DNA of 52,409 bases from Fragilaria crotonensis (lineage: Eukaryota > Bacillariophyta > Fragilariophyceae > Fragilariales > Fragilariaceae). Location of the stretch: the NCBI GenBank assembly GCA_022925895.1, contig JAKSYS010000441.1:1-52409 (forward strand), in the 5' to 3' direction. The notes beneath the pieces are model-generated. The model was not told the origin of the DNA and searched no databases. It saw only the letters and a list, made by a program, of their open reading frames with translations. Shown here piece by piece: positions 34,510-45,003 of the stretch (its first letter is position 1; every line of letters begins with the position of its first letter). A program made the translations under genes and the position numbers.

Positions 34510-36365
34510 GTCATACTCGTAGGCGTGTGTTGCAAATGCGCACGCGCACATGAGTCATGAGGTCATGAGTCACGTTATCTTCCGTGTTTGGATTTAGATG
34601 AAGAAAGAAGAAAGAGCGCTCGTTACATCTCCGGAACCAAGTTCGTGCCAGCCTCACTTCTTTCGCAATGTATTTTACTGGGTTGTCGAGTGCTTTGGAG
34701 CACAGCAGAAAGTCAACTGTTAGTCAAGAACACGAGTTTTTTTCTGTTCGGGATCCTGTTGAGAGCCCATCCTCCCACGACAAAACGATAGGTCTACCCG
34801 GTCCTATCCAGTCCTGTGTGGTGGTTGTGATCCCCGTTTCCTTGCTTGCGGTGTTCTGACAACCATCTTTCAAGTTTGGGCATTCGCGGAGGCATCCAAC
34901 ATCATCAAAAGCTGCAGTGATTGCGGTGCAAGTCCTGACTCTTAGCTATCAACACCAGCCTCATTCGCCTAAGACGACTCTTACAAATAGTAATGCCTGG
35001 TTGTGATGAACTATTTCATTGGCGACCGACGCAACCGAATGTTGCTTGTCTACCAGAACGAATCGGAATCGCGGCGTCGCTGCTACAACGTGCCTACGAC
35101 ATGGCAGGTCGATGTCGCTAAATTTGGGGTGGCGATGGATGGACGGCACAAGCCGATTACTATATCATGACACTGTGGTTGCAACAAACGCAGAGGAAAG
35201 TCAACAGGAATGGCAATCAAAACAAGAGCCCTGTTCACAACTTTTGACACGAGTTGTGTCACCAACCCTGAAAGAAAAGTTTTCTTGTTTTCTTCTTTTC
35301 CGTTGGATTTTGGAAACTCAACACTCATTTGGAGATCGCGATGCCTCGAGTGCAACAGTCACAGCCTATTTTGTTCAGATTCTGGCCGACTGCATTGCGG
35401 CTCCTTTTCTTGGTAGTCGGCGGCTTCCTTGACGCTAGAGACTGCAACAACAATTGGGCCATGATTGCCAAACAAATTGGTTCTACACAAACTCTTGTTG
35501 TGGAATTGACACGGTCGTCTCATGGTGATGGGACAAAACCTCGATGCTGCAACTAGTGTGGATCGAGAAGTGCAAGGAAGGTATTGACCATATGGCCAAC
35601 GTCAGGGTCATTATTGCTATGAACAGCGCAGAGAGAATTTCAGGTCCTGCACTAATTCGACCATGTCGTTGGAAAAGGGATGATTCAGTTCTGTTGTCAA
35701 CGACAGAAACACATGTCTTTCTAGTGGCCACTGAGAGTTACTACCGGTAGTGACCAAATGGAATCTCGATGACAGTGTTCCTTCAGTGAAAACGTCAGCA
35801 GCGCGGATGTTAACTAAGAAAAGTACGGATAGACCTACTGGACCAAGCAGCCTCTTTGTTTGTATATTCGTTACCATAGTTACGTCGTACTCGGAGAACT
35901 GCAGAAGAATTTTTATGTCACCTCCTCCAAGCATGGAGCACCCAAATTTATTGCATGTCGACGGCTCAACCGCATTGACGAATGCCACCTCATCAATGTT
36001 ATGAGAACTTCGATTCGTTCTCGTACGCACTTCAAAGGAATGGATGAAGAATGTTGAAGCATTGAGGGAAATCTGAAGAACGAACCAGTTCGATACAATG
36101 GAAACTTGCACAAGAGATTCAAATTTGCGCGATTACTTTCGCAACTGTCTCCTGGAGCGACAGAGAAGCGACAATGTCGACCAGGTCACAAGAGGCACGA
36201 ACTTATGTTGCATTCAAGTACGTTGGGCAAATCATAAAGTATAACGGTCCTCGTGTTGAACAGCCAGCCGAGTCCTGAATCAACGAGGTATGTTGCGTTG
36301 ACTACCTGGTACCACGTCTTCACAGGTTAACGTTGAATTTTTTCCATCACAACGAGCCGGTTTCA
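34510..36365. other. gene-poor stretch with no recognisable product
   Basis: Only scattered ORFs of 60-165 codons on both strands, none with a motif I know. The longest, 35617-36111 (minus, 164 codons), has a hydrophobic segment but no recognisable domain. It could be the remains of a decayed gene or element, but there are no repeats to prove that. GTAC is at background level. Confidence 0.4.
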
Positions 36366-36582
36366 TCACATAATTGTTTCGTTGAAAAAGAAATCGACTT
36401 CGTTCCATGACTGCGACAACCACCTCAAGCATCCCAAAAACAAGCCGTTTTGTGCGAGAACCCTGACGAAATGGTGAGCTCTGTTACCACTGCGTCGTAA
36501 CTCATCCCCTGAGGTTTTTGGTCCACTGCAATGATTCGAATACAACCCATACGCTCGGCAGCTGCTTGTAAACTCACCCCTC

Positions 36583-38186
36583 CTATCTGATATTGGTTGT
36601 GGGGTCGAGCCGCACACCCGTAGGCCGTTGAAATTCACCAGTACGATTTCGATCAACGACAGAAAGTTCATATCGTTCATTTTCGTCGGCGTCGTATAGC
36701 ACTACCGTTTCATAGCGGGACGCGTTATGTTCGAGGAACTCAAACGCGTCAATTGGTGACTTGGGGTGCAAGGTAGTGCTAACAGTCTTTTGAAAGGTTG
36801 ATTCCATGATCCGCAACAGGGATGGAGCAAGTTGACGATTCGCGCAAGCAACATTGGACCAGTAAGCACCTCTAAATTGTGGCTGCCAACGCCCAGTAAT
36901 CCTCCAGAGCTCACCCTTGCCTGCCCAATAGCAAGTGAAGCCAATGTCGTCCAAATGTTCCACGGCTATCTTGATTGGCTGCTTGCACTTTCCTTTCCCC
37001 ACTAGCGGTAGTGGGTTTCGAAGGGGCGGGGTATTCAGATTAGTGAAGTGTTCTTGCGTGACAGTGCATTGAGAACGAAGACAAGTCTGACCGAAGCGAA
37101 CTCACCTTTCCAACATAATGATATTCAAACTCGATGTATTCAGTATTGCGAAGTGTAGTGTTCCCTCCAAGTATAACGTCAAAATCATAGCCCTCCACAT
37201 CGATAAGCAGGATATTGAGTCGCTTATCGATGAGATTTTCTTGGTCATCATTGCATCAAGTCTCGAGGACTCAACTGGAACACACTGCTCAGGCGTGGCA
37301 CTGCACGAATTCAGAATTCCAATATCTTCAACTCCAAGGTTTTCCGACACAGGCCCAGGGAAAAGCACGGTGGTGGGATCCTCATTGTTCATTGCAATCT
37401 GTAAGACCTTTAGCTGATTGTCCCATCCAGTGGCGCGAGAGGCATTCAGCAGAGCCCTATAAGCGATGCCATTGGCTCAACGCAGTATACCAAAACAATT
37501 GTATTTTCTGTATCGCCGTGCGAAATGGATGGATCCGAGACCAATGCCATCGTCGATTCTTTATCTTGATTACAAGCTGCCGCTTTGAGGTCAGGGGGCA
37601 TGGCGTCTTTCCACGTCTATCGATTGACAGTTGGATTGTTGGATCCCATGCGCAAAAGGTTAACAGCATCGTATCCTTTGTTGCAACCGACGTTAATGGC
37701 CAAGAAAAATTTCTGCTTCTTCGACTTTTGTTGGCGCTGAGAGGTGTAAAACTCCTCCAGCCATGTCGCTTATGGGCAGCACGTCAAGAACGTCGTGGAG
37801 CAGAGCCTATGACATTCTCCTGCTTTGCTTCCGAGATGTCTCTGAACCGTCATCTCAAGTTGCTCTGCGGTGCAGGCAGGTGGCGTAAAGGTAGAGGCTT
37901 CCGAGTTACGGTCACTTGTTATCCATGGCAGCTGTGCCACAGACAGAGGCCATGTTCCGCCACTCGTAGCGTTCCGTGCCGTCGAAGTGTTGCGTGTCGT
38001 TGCGGTCATCATTTCCTCAAATGTGAACAAGTACTTGCTTTGAGTCACAAGTGAGAAAAGGAGGATGCCAATGGCTGCGCCGAGTCCAATGCTTATGAAG
38101 AGTCTCATGCTATTTAAAGAAGGGCGCATTCGCGTCAAATAGGGGACGAGTTGTGGACTAACAGAGTTGATCAATGGGACAACCAT
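36583..38186 (-). pseudogene. FkbM-family methyltransferase, broken
   Basis: It begins near 38186-38107 with a membrane anchor (MRLFISIGLGAAIGILLFSL), as in Golgi-type diatom FkbM proteins. The same frame then has a TAA at 37770-37772, followed directly by ATWLEEFYTSQRQQK and the SAM-binding stretch FFLAINVGCNKGYDAVNLLR, then a TAG at 37617-37619. The frame shifts after YCVEPM (AYRALLNASRATGWDNQLKV) and again before LLIDVEGYDFDVILGG, the FkbM signature. A GTGAGT at the end of YIEFEYHYVGK suggests an intron (about 37020-37104). The last part holds GFTCYWAGKGELWRITGRW and WSNVACANRQ and ends at 36583. Two in-frame stops plus at least two frameshifts make this a pseudogene rather than an assembly slip. 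Confidence 0.8.
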
Positions 38187-38659
38187 TATGGCGGACAGAT
38201 TGTGGCCATGCTGCTCTACATAGTAGTGACATTTTTCACTATCAATTCTCTCGAAGTTGTCATCCGATATCCTTTGTGCATATCATAGACTTCACATTCT
38301 ACATCACACAGATCACACACATTTTCCAACTTGGGCTACGTGTGCCGTTTCAATTGCCCTGTGCGCCTGCACTTCGGACTCACTCCGAATCTTCAGGAAT
38401 ATTCCGGAGTCCGGTGTTGTGATACCCAATCGGAGCCCGTGTGTGTTCCGTAAATCGAGCCGATCGAGCCTTGTAAACAAATCAGTTGTCTGCTTGTATC
38501 ATAAATAAGCTTATAACGGTCCCACTTCGAAAGTGAAAACTGCCACACGCCAAAGCTGTCGACGTCATCTGAAAACGACTGTGTTGTCATCATCGCCGTC
38601 ATCTCATTTGCCGAGTCTACGGGTACTGATACTTGCGGTTCTCGTATGCAGTATTTGCA

Positions 38660-38962
38660 GTACTCCGTACCAGATACAATTTTGTACGCATACGTATACG
38701 CCATGCAATTGGCAATTCATGCTACTCTACTAGACTCTACTAGTAGAGAGTACCGGTATGAGCTCATAGGCGTAGCAAGTTATGACGTGCTCGGCGGACA
38801 CATTTTAGTACCTCAAGGGACGTATGAAAATGACAATGTGCTCGTATCTTGTCGGAGGTTGGACTGTCATCCAGTTGATCTGTATTCGTATCATTCGTAC
38901 ATGAATACAATTAGGTAGGTACAATGAGAGCAAAATTGTCGTCTCCGTACGTCGACACGTAC
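38660..38962. promoter_or_regulatory. GTAC cluster between two divergent genes
   Basis: Nine GTAC tetramers in 303 bp, for example CAGTACTCCGTACC (38659-38672) and CCGTACGTCGACACGTACG (38946-38964). It lies between the FkbM pseudogene (minus) and the transporter gene (plus, ATG 39008). The rest of 38187-39007 shows nothing recognisable. Confidence 0.45.
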
Positions 38963-39007
38963 GAATGCGTGTGAGTGTGAATATGAGTGATAATAGGGCT
39001 TTCGTCG

Positions 39008-40591
39008 ATGTCACCGACGCCACAATTCTTTCGCAGTATCGTCATCAACTTTGCATCCGCTCCCTCTCGTGGTCATTGCCTTGATAACTTCACAGAAGAA
39101 ACAAATACGTGCAATAAAATTGTAATGAAGGCTAAATCTTACACTGCTGCGTGGTTGCTGGTTCTGGTTCCCGCTTTTGATCCAACGGTAGCAAGTGTGC
39201 ACGCTTTAGCCGCATCGATATCTTCCGGGAAAATCAGGAAACCATGGAATCGTTTGAATGTTCCCAAATCTTCCACACCCATCAATCCAGAAGACATGAG
39301 CGTCGTGACAAACAGTGTTGATTCGACGGCATCTACTGGCACTCAACTGCCTGTAGTAGATGACGGCAAGGCATCGATCCCTTCGGAAATTTTCAGCCTC
39401 GCCAAGACCATTGTCGGTGCCAGTTGCTTTGGCATTCCTGCCGCCATCTCAGCCTTTGGAAACGCACCGTCCGCTACTTTATCGGCATCTCTCGTCATTT
39501 TGTCGGTCGGATGTCTGTCAGCCTACGGATTCTCGCTCATTGGACGAGTCTGCGCCTACACTGGAGCCAAATCCTACAAGGAAGCGTGGGCAAATACGGT
39601 CAGCCCGCAATCGGCCTGGACCGTCAGCGCCTTTTCCATTTTGGTGTGCCTCTCAGGACTTTTAGCCTATACCATGGTCTTGACCGATACGTCTGTCAAA
39701 CTATTCGCGGCAGCATCCGTGGTCGTCACCAAACCTCAGGCACTCTTGTCGCTCATGCTGTGTGCCCTTCTGCCTCTGTGTCGTCTCAAGCGATTGAGCA
39801 TGTTGGCACCGTTCGCCATGGTCGGTATTGGTGCCATGCTCTACACTGTCTTCGTCATGGGCCTTCGCTACTTCCAAGGCGCTTACGCCGTCGGCGGGGC
39901 CTTTTACACGGCAGCGACCGCAGGATCCTTCGGATCAGTCGGAGCTGCCGGCATTTTTCATCCCAGTGCCTTTGTCCTCATTTCCATGCTCGCGACTGCA
40001 TTTTCCAGTCATTACAATGCACCCAAGTTTTACAATGAATTGCGAGACAACACTGTTGCGCGCTTCAATACCGTTGTGGCAAGTGGATACAGCTTGGCAG
40101 GATCTGTCTACATTCTGGTGGCTGCCTTTGGGTTCCTCACCTTTGGCAGCAACAGTATGCCCATGATTTTGCAAAACTACGCCACTAACGATGGACTCCT
40201 CAACATTGCTCGATTGGCAGTGTCGGCATCAATCCTCACTTCCTACCCTCTCACCTTTACGGGTGTCCGAGATGGGGTCTTGGACATTGCGGGAGTCAAG
40301 AACCGCACCGACAAGGTATTGGATAGCGTCACGGTTGGCCTGCTTGCCACTCTTTCCATCTTGTCCCTCGTTGTTACCAATCTTGGTGCCGTTTGGGCCA
40401 TTGGAGGGGCCACCTACGGGACTGCTCTTACTGTCATTATCCCACCAATCATGTTCATTCGGTGCGTCTTGAGGAACAAGCACCTCAAGTTGAAACGGGA
40501 ATTGCCATTGGCGGCTACGACGTTGGTTCTAGGAGTCGCCATGAGCATTATTGGAACAGTCAAGGCGATTCAAAGGTTTCGACCAGTGTAA
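39008..40591 (+). CDS. Amino-acid/auxin permease family (AAAP, SLC38-like) transporter
   Basis: An intronless ORF with about eleven hydrophobic segments. The first membrane segment carries the typical start EIFSLAKTIVGASCFGIPAA ('K-x-x-x-G-x-G/S-x-x-x-x-P' of AAAP carriers). Further segments include SLMLCALLPLCRLKRLSMLA, the FSSHYNAPKFYNELRDNTV loop (the 'H-x-x-x-x-x-x-Y-x-E-L' region of the family) and VAAFGFLTFGSNS. The family co-transports amino acids with protons or sodium; the substrate is not readable. The first ATG in the frame is 39008. The later ATG at 39125 gives a signal-peptide-like start (MKAKSYTAAWLLVLVPAF...VHALA), so an ER or plastid route is possible. I give the longer form and regard 39125 as equally likely. 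Confidence 0.85.
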   Translation: MSPTPQFFRSIVINFASAPSRGHCLDNFTEETNTCNKIVMKAKSYTAAWLLVLVPAFDPTVASVHALAASISSGKIRKPWNRLNVPKSSTPINPEDMSVVTNSVDSTASTGTQLPVVDDGKASIPSEIFSLAKTIVGASCFGIPAAISAFGNAPSATLSASLVILSVGCLSAYGFSLIGRVCAYTGAKSYKEAWANTVSPQSAWTVSAFSILVCLSGLLAYTMVLTDTSVKLFAAASVVVTKPQALLSLMLCALLPLCRLKRLSMLAPFAMVGIGAMLYTVFVMGLRYFQGAYAVGGAFYTAATAGSFGSVGAAGIFHPSAFVLISMLATAFSSHYNAPKFYNELRDNTVARFNTVVASGYSLAGSVYILVAAFGFLTFGSNSMPMILQNYATNDGLLNIARLAVSASILTSYPLTFTGVRDGVLDIAGVKNRTDKVLDSVTVGLLATLSILSLVVTNLGAVWAIGGATYGTALTVIIPPIMFIRCVLRNKHLKLKRELPLAATTLVLGVAMSIIGTVKAIQRFRPV

Positions 40592-41262
40592 TTCTACGTT
40601 CACTTGACCATCAGTAGAATGGATTGACAGGTGCGTGAGTTCTGTGCTGAGGTACTCGACAAGTTTTTGCCAACATAATAAAGACCGTACTTTCCATATT
40701 ATCCTCTTTTGTTCTACTTATGATCGTGAAGGCGATTCGCTTTGTCCTTTTTGTTGTTGCCTCCCCCCAATCCATTGACTCCCTGATATGTTGAGCGCCG
40801 AGCAAGGCGCACCACCCAGGTTCATGCCGAGGGTTTTTGGATTACATGACGAATGCAGAGGCAGATGTCAGGGAATGCCTTAAGTTTCCAGGTGTGACCT
40901 GTATTTACGGAACAACTTGGGAGGAAGGAGATCAAAAAGGTATGTGTGTGAGTCCATCAGAGGGAGCTCCACGCTTGGTCTGTCAGCTCTGGTGCAGTCA
41001 ATAACAGTTACGCAGAACCCTCATGCATCAACAATGTCCACTTTGCACCTTTGCCCATGTTTGCTGAACTCAGATATTTCCACCTTATCTTGGATTATAT
41101 CCATTGGACTCCAAAAGAAATAACCAACCTCCATACAAAGGTAAAAATCTGCATGGTTCTAATCGGGGATTTCTCAATGTTGTGCATAATTTAGATAGCA
41201 AAATGCTTGCAGCTAAAGTTTCATCAACAATTTCTGTGTCATCTGTTTCCTGGCTCACTACC
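40592..41262. other. intergenic, nothing recognised
   Basis: No supported gene. It carries the 3' flank of the transporter (AATAA near 40677) and unique sequence up to the GTAC cluster at 41263. Confidence 0.45.
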
Positions 41263-41525
41263 GGTACGAGTACTACCGGTAGTACCGCCAAATCGATCAT
41301 TTTATCAAGATGACTGTATGCAGGGCCGTTCGTAGTTCGTTCACATCAGAAGTGCATCGCCGGGGTGCCGCATGGAGTTTATGACATGTACAGTATACTC
41401 CAGTACAAGTACATCGTACAGCCTACAGCAGCCTCCAGTACGACAAGTGCATTTTTGTCGTTGTACGTAGTACGTAGTACTGGATTACACAAGTCCTTCG
41501 GTCGGACGTTTGAAACGTATCGTAC
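41263..41525. promoter_or_regulatory. GTAC cluster upstream of the NmrA-like gene
   Basis: Twelve GTAC tetramers in 263 bp, including TTGTACGTAGTACGTAGTAC (41461-41480). It ends about 195 bp before the ATG at 41721. Confidence 0.5.
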
Positions 41526-41720
41526 ATAGTAAATACCTGTTCCTCCTAAATGTAGACCCTATCTGGCACGCGCAGCACATAGAATTCTATGCTCGAATCC
41601 GATGATCCAAGAATGCTCGAGAACAGTGTATCTTTTGTCTTTTTGGCACGAACCTCGTTTGACTCACACAGTCCATAAAAACACATCATTCACAAAATAA
41701 AATTGAACCAACTGAAAACC

Positions 41721-42689
41721 ATGTCACCCATCCTCGTCGCCAGCGCCACAGCCACTACTGGTTCCGCCACCGTCAAGGCGCTTTCCGCCTTGGGTGTTCC
41801 GGTCCGCGCCGTGGTCCGCAACGCCGTTGACGATCCACGTGCCTTGGAACTTGCTGCATTGCCAGGTGTCACTGTTGTAGAAGGAGATTTCGATGACAGC
41901 GAGTCCGTAGCTGCCATTCTCGACGGCATCTCTCGCTGCTTGCTCGTTTCGGGTGCATTCGCCTACGAGCAATTTGAACGCGAAACACTCTTTATTGAAG
42001 CGGCCGCTCGCGCTAATGTGGAACTCGTTCTTCGTGTGTCCACGGCGAGTTTCCTTATCAAACCAGGAACCAAGGGTGCATATGGACGAACTCATCATGG
42101 CATTGAGGCATTTAGCAAGGTTGGAGGATATCCAGTCATTCATCTCAATCCCAATTGGTTCTTGACCAACTGGTTGGGAAACGCCGCTGAGGCCAAGGCA
42201 AACGGAACCATTAGCATCCCAGCGTCCGGAAATGGTCCTCGTGATGCTCATTTCCTGGATCCGCGTGATCTTGGAGACGCCGCGGCAACCATTCTGACTC
42301 TTAGTTCGGAGGATCTTCAGCCCTTGCTGGAGGCGAAGAATCTCGAAATTCACGGTCCGGCGCCAGCCAACTTTTCTGACGTGGCGGATGCGCTCAGCAC
42401 AGCCGTGGGATATCCCATCCGCGTACAACAGATTCCACGAGAGGCCTTCATTTCGGCACTTGTTGGTTATGGAGTTCCTCGAGTCTTTGCCAGTTCCTTC
42501 GCCGAAACAATCGAACAAGTCGACGGAATCGTCCCGCCTGGATACGAAGAATATGGACCAGGTGGAGGCAGGTCAAATTGGAATATTTCCGAGACCAGTC
42601 CAGAGTTACTCAAGGTGTGGACACCAAAATACACTGTTGAAGATTGGGCGAACTCGGATGCAGTCAAGGCTGCGTTTGGAAAGGAGTAA
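41721..42689 (+). CDS. NmrA-like NAD(P)-binding protein (atypical SDR)
   Basis: 322 residues from ATG 41721 (MSPILVASATATTGSATVKA). The N-terminal Rossmann motif has the NmrA form 'ATGxTG' relaxed to ATATTGSATV, with RAVVRN (cofactor-discriminating Arg after strand 2), VVEGDFDD, and GISRCLLVSGAF. RVSTASFLIKPGTKGAYGRTH follows, then HLNPNWFLTNW, which matches the 'P-x-x-F-x-x-N' block of NmrA/azoreductase-like proteins. The C-terminal part has DVADALSTAVGYPIRVQQIP. There is no catalytic Tyr-x-x-x-Lys. Family members act as redox sensors or NAD(P)H-dependent reductases; which applies here is not visible. No intron. Confidence 0.88.
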   Translation: MSPILVASATATTGSATVKALSALGVPVRAVVRNAVDDPRALELAALPGVTVVEGDFDDSESVAAILDGISRCLLVSGAFAYEQFERETLFIEAAARANVELVLRVSTASFLIKPGTKGAYGRTHHGIEAFSKVGGYPVIHLNPNWFLTNWLGNAAEAKANGTISIPASGNGPRDAHFLDPRDLGDAAATILTLSSEDLQPLLEAKNLEIHGPAPANFSDVADALSTAVGYPIRVQQIPREAFISALVGYGVPRVFASSFAETIEQVDGIVPPGYEEYGPGGGRSNWNISETSPELLKVWTPKYTVEDWANSDAVKAAFGKE

Positions 42690-42874
42690 TGGAGGGAGGG
42701 ACTTGGTGGAAAGGTTTGTACGAACTGTTGCGCTAGTGCTACGGAAGCCTACGAAGTGGCCACAGCTGGTAGACTAGAGCAAAATGCGTATTCCGTAAAA
42801 CTGTCGCTGATTTGATGCGTTCATCCCCCTTTGTATGAAGTAGAACCGAAAATGCTGTAGCACATGACTTCCCT

Positions 42875-43621
42875 CTACTTTTTTCTCTTTTTGTTACTGT
42901 TCGAGCCCGATACCTTGTTAATGTCTTCCGGAACTTGCTCTGTTACGTCGGGATGCCTTGCCGACACCTTGTCCTTGGTATATTTTTCAAGTTCGGCAAA
43001 TGTTTTCTTGTCTAGTTCGTCGATATTGATTTCAATGTGTGCACTGTCCCCTACCTGTTCCAAGGCTTGCGGACAATGATTTTCAATCGTAGTCATGACA
43101 TGCGCCAGTTCCAAACCAGACAACAGAAAAATCCTACTGGCCAACTGTGCCTTGGTATCCAGCGTTATCGCTCCCTCCCGGGTATTCGTTTTCGAATCCA
43201 ATTCGGGCGTCCCATCCCTGAAATCTTCACCGACATCAAATTCCGCCTTGATCTTTTTGTACCGATCTTCGAACCGTCTTGAAAAATTCTTGGCCAGTAG
43301 CCAAAAGTCCGACCCATCCGCATTGTACGTTAAACAATTCTTCCAAATCAAACGAATATCTTGAGCACACTCGTGCGCCGTCGCGTACTGGTGGCGTTCG
43401 AGCTTGCGCTTCACCGTCCCCAAATCCATCATTTTTTCAATAATCTTGGGATAATCAAAGAGCTCCAAACCGCGCCAGTCGACCGGTTCTAGGAAGGGAC
43501 CAGCGTCCGGCTTGGCCATGAGATAATTCACCAATTTGCCCATGCGTTTGAGAGGCTCTTCTTGGGAACTATTGTTTCCACTGTTGTTATTACCGTTGTT
43601 GCTGTTGTTGTTGCTCATCAT
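42875..43621 (-). CDS. Bromodomain-NET (BET-like) protein
   Basis: 248 residues from ATG 43621. After an Asn/Ser-rich start (MMSNNNSNNGNNNSG) comes one bromodomain, about residues 25-120: GPFLEPVDWRGLELFDYPKI (WPF-shelf equivalent and ZA loop), MDLGTVKRKLERHQYAT, then CLTYNADGSDFW with the acetyl-lysine-binding Asn. A NET domain follows at about 145-225 (LDTKAQLASRIFLLSGLELA, HIEINIDELDKKTFAELEKY). The tail is Lys/Arg-rich (SNKKRKK), a likely nuclear signal. A single bromodomain plus NET is the plant GTE/protist BET layout and reads acetylated histones in the nucleus. It is complete and intronless, and faces the NmrA-like gene tail to tail. Confidence 0.92.
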   Translation of the reverse strand: MMSNNNSNNGNNNSGNNSSQEEPLKRMGKLVNYLMAKPDAGPFLEPVDWRGLELFDYPKIIEKMMDLGTVKRKLERHQYATAHECAQDIRLIWKNCLTYNADGSDFWLLAKNFSRRFEDRYKKIKAEFDVGEDFRDGTPELDSKTNTREGAITLDTKAQLASRIFLLSGLELAHVMTTIENHCPQALEQVGDSAHIEINIDELDKKTFAELEKYTKDKVSARHPDVTEQVPEDINKVSGSNSNKKRKK

Positions 43622-43711
43622 TGTTGTCGCGATTCACTCTTCGAATGGAATGTGTGCAGTATCGGTTTGCTGCCTTTCTTGGTTTGCATTGCGTTTTGAA
43701 TGTTCATTCCA

Positions 43712-43913
43712 GTACAGTACTGGTGCCGCTGTTAAAGTGCTTTTGCAAGTTGTTGAGTTCGCTAGAGTACTAGTACTGGAACGAGTAGTCGAGTAGCAGA
43801 TCTGCTATTGTTTACAGGACTCATACTGTACACTGTAGTTTGCTGTACGAACAGTATGAAGTACAAGTACTCAGTACTCAGTATGAAGTATGAAGTATGA
43901 AGTATGTAGTACT
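43712..43913. promoter_or_regulatory. GTAC cluster upstream of the bromodomain gene
   Basis: Ten GTAC tetramers in about 200 bp, 90-290 bp upstream of the start on the minus strand. The end of the cluster also has a GTATGAA tandem run (about 43880-43905). Confidence 0.5.
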
Positions 43914-43991
43914 ACAGTATGCATAGAGCACAGTGGTGAAGCGTCCCAGTAGTGTATCATTGCAAAAATAGACAGGGTTGTTCGTTTTGCA

Positions 43992-44568
43992 CAGGGCTGG
44001 CAAAAACCTAAAGTTTTCAAAATCAAGATTAGGTTTTTGGGTTTTTGGGCAAAAACCTAGAAAAACCTAAATTTAGGTTTTTGAACTTAGAGTACGTGGT
44101 GGCTAGTACCTATGACGTCTGAGACGTATAGTGTACAGTAGAAGCTACTACTAGCTAGTAGTCGAAACTCGGATAAAGCCGATGTCTTACGTTTGCAGTT
44201 GCCGCGATGGCGACCAGCCTGGTCCTAGTATCGAGAAGCATCGTCAGCATTGGCAACAAGATCAGCATCATCAGATATCCAGTTGCAATCGCGAAAGAAG
44301 ATATAGTTGGTCTTGATGTAAACCAGCTTCTCTATCTTTGCATCGCGCAGGCTGTTTCATCTTAATGATTAGTGCGTATTGCTACTAGGCGTATACAAGA
44401 TACCAGACGCAAAACACTCCAAAATCCAGAATAAGTCGTTCATCTATGCCATGGAATCCGGAATTCTCCCTTAAAACCAGAGCAAAAACCCAAAAACCAA
44501 AAACCTTGAGTTTTAGAACCATTAGGTTTTTGCCAAACCTAAGCAAAACCTAATGAAAACTAACGTGT
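43992..44568. mobile_element. hAT-like miniature inverted-repeat element (candidate)
   Basis: 577 bp between two copies of GTTTTGCA (43984-43991 and 44569-44576), the 8-bp duplication length of hAT transposons. The left end starts CAGGGCTGGCAAAAACCTA, which resembles hAT termini (CAGGGxxGGC). The right end, read backwards, contains the same GGCAAAAACCTA, an AAAACTCAAG/AAAATCAAG core and GGTTTTTGGGTTTTTG, so about 60 bp form an imperfect inverted repeat. On the right this repeat starts about 34 bp inside the border, so the right terminus is degenerate or misplaced. There is no coding capacity; a non-autonomous element is the best reading. Confidence 0.55.
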
Positions 44569-44603
44569 GTTTTGCAAAGGTCCCATTCCAGTAATGAAAT
44601 TCC

Positions 44604-44711
44604 AGTACTTATACCAGCACCGTACTGAACATTCAGTGGTGCACTGTATACATATGATAGCAATTCCTGATGTACGTATTAGAGTATAGGGACATGGCAA
44701 CACCACTGTAC
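44604..44711. promoter_or_regulatory. GTAC cluster (small) upstream of the STI1-like gene
   Basis: Four GTAC tetramers in about 110 bp, some 290-400 bp before the ATG at 45004. It is probably continuous with 43712-43913 before the miniature element inserted. Confidence 0.35.
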
Positions 44712-45003
44712 GAAAACGCTACGATACCATACTCCAGTAATGAGGCCAGTAGATTACTTGACACGCAGCCGAAATTAGGTTTTGGTTTCGGAGTGAGTTT
44801 CCAATTTGTCGGTTTGTCTGTTCTTGAAGTTTTGAGATACCCGGAAAATGAATGCCGATGCCGCCATGCGACTTCATCCCTGCCTCCACGTTTCCGTCGA
44901 ATCTCCTTCCCTGGTGACACAACTCAATCAACAAGACGTCGTCGCACACGCACAAGAACCCGATTACTCTATAGCAACGTCTAACACCCATACCGAAGTC
45001 AAC

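Noticed and set aside
41724..42518. 264-codon minus-strand ORF opposite the NmrA-like gene
   Set aside because: The plus strand carries the NAD-binding motifs; the antisense protein has none.
43990..44565. Interstitial telomere (TTTAGG-like words)
   Set aside because: The words (TTAGGTTTTTGGG) do not form a regular 6-7 bp tandem array. They are arms of an inverted repeat.
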